Shown: positions 57,369 through 64,000 of the stretch, in pieces
Layout of the letters: each line of letters begins with the position of its first letter
How positions within the stretch are numbered: the first letter of the stretch is position 1
Assembly (NCBI GenBank): GCA_029747015.1
Contig: JAKOGI010000325.1
Span: 226,001-290,000 of the forward strand
Direction: 5' to 3'
DNA: 64,000 nt
From: Carnegiea gigantea
Lineage: Eukaryota; Streptophyta; Magnoliopsida; Caryophyllales; Cactaceae
The notes under the pieces: generated by a model
Told to the model about the DNA's origin: nothing
Database searches by the model: none
What the model saw: only the letters and a program-made list of their open reading frames with translations
Position numbers and translations under genes: made by a program

Positions 57369-60300
57369 CTACGGATGGAAATTCTAAGAGATTACTACGA
57401 TTTTACTCAACTAGTTTTACATATCCAATATGGCAAATTCCACAGAGTTTTGTACCATCCGAAGAATTAACTATTGATTATAGTGGCCACAAGAATTGAA
57501 TATTCAACCTATTTGCTTTGGACGTTTGACTCATCTTTTGAACCCCAACTAAAGCTAACATTCCCTCCATGTGCACCAAACTTGATGCATTTACATTTTC
57601 CTTCGTTGGTCTCATGTTTGTTGGAGTTGTTGAAACTAACGACCAAATAATGAAATTATCTTCAAAGAATCCAAGGAAAATAAGCATGAACTTAAAAAAT
57701 GTAGGAGGTTCAAAGAAAATGATGTTACTTTTTGACATTTCAATTTTCATGGTTGTGAGGAGCACCTAAGCGAAATTATTAGTTATCATGCAGTAAGCGA
57801 AGTATTTACAATCCTAATGCGACAAGTCTAAGATGCGAGAAACAGCGTTGGTCTAAGCATCTCGGATCATTCATTCAACAAACCAAAGGATTAATTTGTC
57901 TTAGCTAAAGGCACAGATATTCTAAACTTTCGACATGTAAGAGCAAAATATTTTAAACTTTTGACATCTATGCACCACATTGGTGTAAACATCTTGGATC
58001 ATGGCAATGTTAACATATTAAGGTATTCAAAATACCGTAGAAATTCTAAATATTATAATAAAATTTAATCTTTTGAAATCAATTTGCGCACTTTCTCAAA
58101 GAAAATAGTATAATTTACCAACAGCAAAATATTATTTGTGAATTTGAATATTAAAGCCACACATATGATATACTTGTATTTATTAAATTTGAAACCTCTA
58201 TAGACGAAATAGTAACATCCAAATTCTCCCATACAATGGCTATAATTTGGAATTACTAGTCGTTAAATTTCACAATTAAAGGTAGAAAAATATTTAAAAA
58301 ATTAAAAATTGATGAAGAAGAGTGTAAGATTGTAATTTATCTGTTCTTCAATGAGTATCCAGATCTTCTTCTTGCTATTAAAAAGAAAGTTATGCCCCTT
58401 GTTGAGCATCACCATGATGTTATTTATGCGTCAGCGGAAAACATCAGCTTTCTGGGATGTATAATAATACAATTGAATTTTAGCAACAATTGATGGTGAC
58501 AATTATCTTTTGAGGCGTTACAAAGCGTTTGATAAGAATGAAAAGCAGTATTGTTGGGAGCTCTTTTTCTTGGGGGGAAATTCTGAAGATAAAAGATAAA
58601 GGTTTTATGCTCGTTGAAGACTTTCTTAGTGGTCGTAAAGCCACCCCTTGCTTTGCAAACCTTTTCCCTTTAAGTCCAAGCAAGCGATGTAACTTGAGCT
58701 CATTTCATGAAAGTTAATTTATAAACCTACAAATTCACTACTACTAGCTAGAAGCCTAACTCTATTATATTGTCTACCATCTTTCAATAAGCGTCTATCT
58801 CTGATAGGAGGTGAGAGCTACATATAAGAGATATCTTTTCCCTTTCTATTAACTATTTTCCCCCCAAGTATAATCCTATATTTGAAAATATATACTAGAT
58901 ATTCTAGTTCAAATAAAAATGTGTATAATATTCATAAACCTGGCAAATTTAACAAATTTTTTCATTAGAAACATAATTAAAGGTTTATGTAGATGGGATC
59001 AAAAATAATTTTTTTATATTTATCAAAAATTGTATCAGTTGTTTCAATTGATATCATCAATTTCACCATATATTTTTTATGTAACCATGTGATAAAGTTT
59101 ATATGCATGTATTGTTCTTAAGTTGTCAAAAGATTGTTAGCCTTTAATAAGAATTTAAAACAAAATCTCATCAAAAGAAAAAGGAAAAAAATAATAATAG
59201 TACTATTGAAAGAAAGTGGATGGAAAGTGACCAAAGAAATACCAAATAATCAAAAATGCAAATGGCGTAAGCTCAGGAAAATTATATGATATCACATCAA
59301 ATCATCTTCTAAAATAATTTTTATAATCTATTTTATATAGGAAATATCCAATCAAATTAAGTGAGGGCAAATGAACATCAAGTGTGGGGCAGCTCATGGA
59401 ATTAATTATTGTTATTTGTGAGTGAGGAAAAGGGGGGAGCATCAAACCAGGTGGGCTCTGCAAACCGTTATCAACCGCTGCAACCGATAAAGGTCAAAAG
59501 CTACACATGACAAGGACTTGTTCACCGCGTGAATGTACTCTTTCTACTATCAGTTCTTTTTTTTTTTTTTGCTTTTCTTTCTTTTGTGGGCCCTCCGTAC
59601 CTTTCTTTTCTGATTAAGATTGCGAATTAATTTTGTCGTCTTTCCCTCTTTTCGCCATTTAGTGTTTGATTGCCAATTTTCTTGTGTACGTTGTCTCACG
59701 GTTTCCTTAGATGCGGTTTTTTTTGTATATATACATAAATGTATATATGAATGTTCAATTTTTAAAATTTTTTTGAAAATTTTGTAAATGAAATTAGGAA
59801 TGATAATTGGACAGGGATTCTCCATTTATAATGAATATTTGATTCGAACTATGAAAAAATTCCTACCTTAAATAGGATATCGAGATAGAAATATGGATGA
59901 AATTTGATCCCGTTTTCGGCGCCATTTTCCCCTTTTTTTAGCATTCTTTTCCAAAATTATTTTCAACTTAACAAGGGGTTATTTAGTGCTATTGCTTTAT
60001 ATCAATCCCTAACTATAAAAACATCCTAACCAATAGCATGCCCCAACTTCTCCCTCGCATTTCTCCTCCCTGATTCTCTCTCCAATATTTCTCCCTCTCT
60101 TGGAATGCATTCAATCTAATCTCCGGCGATGGTGGGGATGGGGTTGAAAATTTTCTCCAAAGCACGGAATAGGGCGGGGATGGGGAGGGCTTGGGGAACT
60201 GCTCCGGGATGGGGATGAGAGATGTACTCCTCATCTCCAACTCGCCCCATTGTTATCCCTAGATAACACAGTTTAATCAGCATAATTTAACAACATAAAA

Positions 60301-61509
60301 TTAAATTTAACTTCAGTGAATAATTTTAAAAGTAATAAAAGCTTGATAATGAGTTTCTAGGCTGTTATACGTTTGAAGCTAAGTTTTGAAGAGAGAAACT
60401 ATATTTGCATCTGTTTAAATTGTAAAACAATTGCATCAACATATTTTTATTAATTTATTTTTAATTTTATCTTTGGAGTCCTCTATATATTTCAATAATA
60501 ATTTTTGCCCTTTTACTGTCGTGCATTTTGATAATGAATCGGCACAAAATTTATGCTTTCGCGAGGACTAATTGTTTGATAAATTTACCATGAAAATCTC
60601 TTGATATTATCTACCGAAAAACCAAAAAGTATGACAAGAAGGGAAGTTTTCATTACTTACGTCATAAATTAATTACTTTTCATGCGATAATTCATCTTGG
60701 GCGCAGACATGTAATTTTGACATGCTTACTTTTATGACGTGGTGATAATGGGGCTTTTTTTGGGGGAAAAAAAAAAAAAACAGTCATAGCAATATATCAA
60801 TATATAATTTGGACATACGTGACACTGTATTTTCATCTTATGTTTCAAAATAAACTCCAGGCGAGTGGTCAAACGGCCATTGAGTATCTTTTTTCCTTAT
60901 TTCTTTTTTTTTAAAAAAAAAACAGCAAGTCATACTTTATGATTTGTATGCTAAACAACATTTTCCTTTCAATTGGGCTCTTTGGACAAATTCTTATTAT
61001 TTTATCGACAATGCCCTTCATGCTGTATGTTGCATTCTTACTGCAAATAATATGCGCTTGCTTTCATTGCAACATTTTTCACTAGGCCCTTAGTTTTATT
61101 ATTGAATCAGAACTATTTCAAGGTAAACCCCTTTAAATAAAAAACATTGAGCCAAAGTATAATGTACGTACAGAAGGCAGCAAGAGAGTAGCAGCAGCTT
61201 GTTCAAATTAAGGACCTCTACTGCATCTAATTTTTACGATTTTGAACCATCTGGATACCGGTGGATTCATGTTTAAAGGAGGGGTATTCATGAACACCCT
61301 AATCTAAAAAAATTTTAATGAGCTATTTTAAAGGAAGTTATATTGATATATGTGGACACTTTCAAAATAGATCCAAAAAGTTATGGGGACTCTTTAAATA
61401 TATCTATCTGATATACTTGCATTTTTAATTTTCTTAAATACTAGAGTTATAAAGTTGAAATTTGATAGAAATATAAAATATAATTAAATGAGTCCAAACC
61501 CAAATTTCG
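57369..61509. other. LBD intron or upstream region; no gene recognised
   Basis: Directly upstream of the LBD exon this must start as intron. Frames at 57,478-57,765 (minus), 58,480-58,683 (minus) and 59,550-59,825 (minus) are short and unassigned; the last is Lys/Arg-rich because of a T-rich plus strand. At 59,810-60,260 a GC-richer block with GGGGATGGGG-type runs ends in GGCGAG/CTCGCC next to TTATCCCTAG, resembling a dispersed plant repeat. A long T-run lies at 59,557 and an A-run at 60,766. Confidence 0.4.
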
Positions 61510-61571
61510 TTCTCTCTCCCCCTCCCCCTCCCGCTCCCGCTCTCGCTCTCTCCCCCTCTCTCTCTCTCTCT
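61510..61571. repeat. Pyrimidine (CT)n microsatellite
   Basis: 62 bases that are almost all C and T, with CCCTCC, CCCGCT and then about ten TC units. Confidence 0.92.
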
Positions 61572-62785
61572 TATGTAGTGCATAGTTTTCTTTAACTTGG
61601 TACTAATCATTGATTTGAACTTGATACTATTTGTTCTTTTCCCTTTTTGTTATTAGATTAGATGATAAAATTACTTGTTTGTAGTGTTATTTTCTATTTA
61701 ACGTGTTCACTTTATGACTTAATTTTTTTTGGTTTTATTACTTAGTGTAGATGATTTGTACTCTATAACCAACAATTTTAATAAACAATAGGTAATTATA
61801 AGGTTCTACAATTTGAGCACCATTTATGTATCAACTTCAAAATATGAAAACCCACAGAGAACTAACGTAGAAGTAAGCATATTAGTCTTTTTTTTAAGTA
61901 AAAAAGTGAGCTATATTACCATTACTTATCAACTTCTGCTACTGTACAAATACAAGACGGAACATTTATTGCAAAAATATGTGAGTTGAAACGTTTATAC
62001 AAAATAGTCTATCATATGTATCATATGATTTTTTTTTTGGTGTGTATATTATTGAAGATGTTGATAGATGAACACTTCTATTGGAAATCTTCAAATCCGC
62101 CACTCGAGCGACCAATGTGTTGCCAAGCAATCCCGAATAAACAGTTGGGATTCCAAATAACAAATGCAAAATAATACGAGCACAGGAATATTACCGTTCA
62201 CTTGAAGCGTCATCTATCTAATCGTTGAATCCCAAACAAGTTGGGGACGCTGAAATAACAAAATTTTTACTTTATTATGGCATTGTATCGTAACTTTTAA
62301 AGAACCTGAGGACGTGGTTACTTTAAAAAGCTGTATTTTTATTAACTGAAATTGTAATAAAAGAATGCGAACTCATCTTGGACTTTTGACTTTTTTAGTT
62401 TGATCATTAAAAATTTATGTGACGCTTTTCTTTTTAGTACATACAAGAGCCAGGGGACGCACATAAGATTGAAGTCGCTTCCCAAAGAGTTTACTAATTC
62501 TCCTAATTGGCGCGGACTGATGAAAGTTTTTCTTTTGAGGTAAGTAACTTGCCAGGTTACTCAAATCCTTCTTTTCTTTTTTTTTTCTTTTCTTAATTTA
62601 AAGGTGAGTAACATGCCAGGTTTGCATGTTATGTTTGCAAACTCTACTTGATTTAATTACTTAATACTGCTACTTATCATAGTGGTTAAAAGGGATTATT
62701 GTTGGTAGGTCAGTCAACGGTAAATCCTAATTTTTTTTACGTTTATTTTTTAATAATATTTTTCTAAATTCTTTGTTTACTCTAT
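61572..62785. other. Intergenic DNA, nothing recognised
   Basis: AT-rich. A GTGAGTAACATGCCAGG-like motif occurs twice (62,540-62,557 and 62,604-62,621), as a short local duplication. Confidence 0.4.
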
Positions 62786-62789
62786 TTGT

Positions 62790-63145
62790 AAACAGTTATT
62801 AGCTGTTAGTTGTTAGCTTTTTGTATTAGTTATTAGCTATTAACTGTTTGAATTAACTATTTGTATTAGCTGTTTAAATTAACTGTGACTGAAAAATTGC
62901 TTGATAAAATTAGCTGTTTTTGATAAATTGTGAGACAAAAAATTAATTTTTCAAAAAGTTCTTCCAAAAAACTCATGGAATTGTTTCTAAAGTAACTTTT
63001 TAGACCCAAAAAGCCCTTATAAAAAGTCTTTACCAAACATCAAAATCAACTTTTTTATTTGATTAAACAGCTAATCTTGATCAAAAAAGCTCTTTTTAAC
63101 TAAAAAATTCTTTAAAAAACTATTCGCCAAACATTCCAATTAAGA
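62790..63145. mobile_element. hAT-MITE-like block
   Basis: It contains repeated TTAGCTGTTA/ATTAGCTGTTT units at 62,800-62,930, AAACAGCTAATC near 63,065, and TTCGCCAAACATTCCAATTA at 63,122-63,141. This combination (TAGCTGTTAG subterminal repeats and a TT-GCCAAACA end) is typical of a widespread plant hAT-type MITE. The left terminus and the target duplication were not resolved. Confidence 0.5.
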
Positions 63146-64000
63146 ATAAATTTTTCCTCCTCTTTTTCTAGGTTATACCCTGTCTTCTTTTTTGATAGTT
63201 TCTATAAATGTAATTTCACGTCTTTCTACAACGTAATCAAATTGCCGAGCGATTGCATTGCACACCTTAAAGAAATTAATTCTTCTAGTCTGGTATCGAT
63301 CAGAAGTAAATTTTTCAATACAAAAGCCATACCATATCTAAGGATCTATTTCACAAACGCTGCACCAGTAAACGAATAGCAAATGGAAACGAATAGTAAA
63401 CGGAAGATCAGCATTTAATGTGCTAGCATTTAGTTTTCTTAAGTGAGATATTAGTTTTGAGATTATAGTCATTTGTTGTTCATGTTGTAGAGGTCAGTTT
63501 TCTTGTCAAAGAAAAAGGCTCTATTTTGGAGATTCTCATATTTCTTTGAAGACACTATTAAACTTTATTTTCAATTATTATTTGGTTATGCTATATATCG
63601 AAATTACGGGTTTTGTAGGTAGTCTTCTTTCATCGATGAAAATGAAATAATTGATGAGATTTTTTTTTTTTTTGGGATCTTTGACATGATGCTATATTTA
63701 AAAGAAATAAGTGCCAAACTATTTGAACCAATTTATATTAATACATAGATGAGAATTTAAGTTAATAATTAAAGTTTTAACATCAATTTTATGCCTTCAT
63801 CATAAATTTTTTGTGTTAATTGCTTAGATCCAATAAGTTCCAGGTAAAAGATAAAAGTTTTCTACGTCATGCTAGTGTTCAAGTAGTGCCAAATTAAAAA
63901 CGGGCACATGAGGAGGGAGATTTTAAAAGATGTCCATAGCTGCATCAACCTAAGTTTTGACAAAAATATGACAATTATTAACAAACGAAATGTTAATGTG
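63146..64000. other. Intergenic DNA to window end
   Basis: No gene or repeat recognised. A T-run of about 15 lies at 63,660. Confidence 0.4.

Noticed and set aside
57478..57769. Overlapping open frames on both strands next to the LBD exon
   Set aside because: No domain; position suggests intron; not a LOB-domain exon.
59550..59825. Lys/Arg-rich 91-residue minus-strand frame
   Set aside because: Composition follows from T-rich plus-strand runs; no motif.
60855..60900. GCGAGTGGTCAAACGG, similar to a tRNA D-arm of the Ser/Leu type
   Set aside because: No GGTTCGAATCC-type T-arm or acceptor stem is present at the expected distance.
62225..62255. TGAATCCCAAACAAGTTGGGG, resembling a motif common in plant genomes
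   Set aside because: Too short to assign to a particular element; no ends or target duplication seen.

Overview
This window is nuclear DNA from a flowering plant. It is AT-rich and almost entirely transposon-derived: nested Ty1/copia and Ty3/gypsy LTR retrotransposons of the Athila and Tat lineages, a CACTA (En/Spm) DNA transposon, small terminal-inverted-repeat elements, and one recognisable host exon of a LOB-domain (LBD) transcription factor. I see no bacterial or organellar genes, no tRNA or rRNA genes and no CRISPR array. Nearly every transposon coding region is broken by stops and frameshifts, so these are old copies.

Layout. 1-300 is a minus-strand copia integrase fragment, followed by unassigned DNA to about 3.06 kb. 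A plus-strand copia element runs from about 3.06 kb (5' LTR) to 41.3 kb (3' LTR), with gag, protease and integrase at 4.1-6.2 kb and RT/RNase H at 38.4-39.97 kb. Two events separate these halves. First, part of the integrase plus about 1.3 kb of unassigned DNA forms a head-to-tail array of four units of about 1.86 kb (5,652-13,043). Second, a large plus-strand Tat-lineage gypsy element (Tat1, 13.08-38.06 kb) sits in the copia. Tat1 is itself split between protease and RT by a minus-strand Athila element (18,003-29,246) with a perfect 5-bp target duplication, AGTTT.

A second Tat element (Tat2, minus strand, 41,296-55,345, target duplication TGATC) lies at the copia 3' LTR. It carries a CACTA transposon (42,114-45,121, duplication GAG) inserted in its antisense extra ORF. 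A 1.47-kb terminal-inverted-repeat element (53,839-55,304, duplication TTA) sits inside its right LTR. Insertion order by nesting: copia first; Tat1 and Tat2 later; Athila, CACTA and the TTA element last.

From 55.35 kb on the DNA is ordinary intergenic sequence with a small Stowaway-like MITE, microsatellites, a hAT-MITE-like block, and the last exon of a class I LBD gene on the minus strand. The matching first exon was not found within the window.

I did not find a clearly new biological system. The most notable structures are the retrotransposon-derived tandem array, two Tat elements carrying different antisense extra ORFs, different tandem repeats in the 3' regions of both Tat elements, and the LBD exon without its partner. 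All family assignments come from reading translations and motifs by eye.
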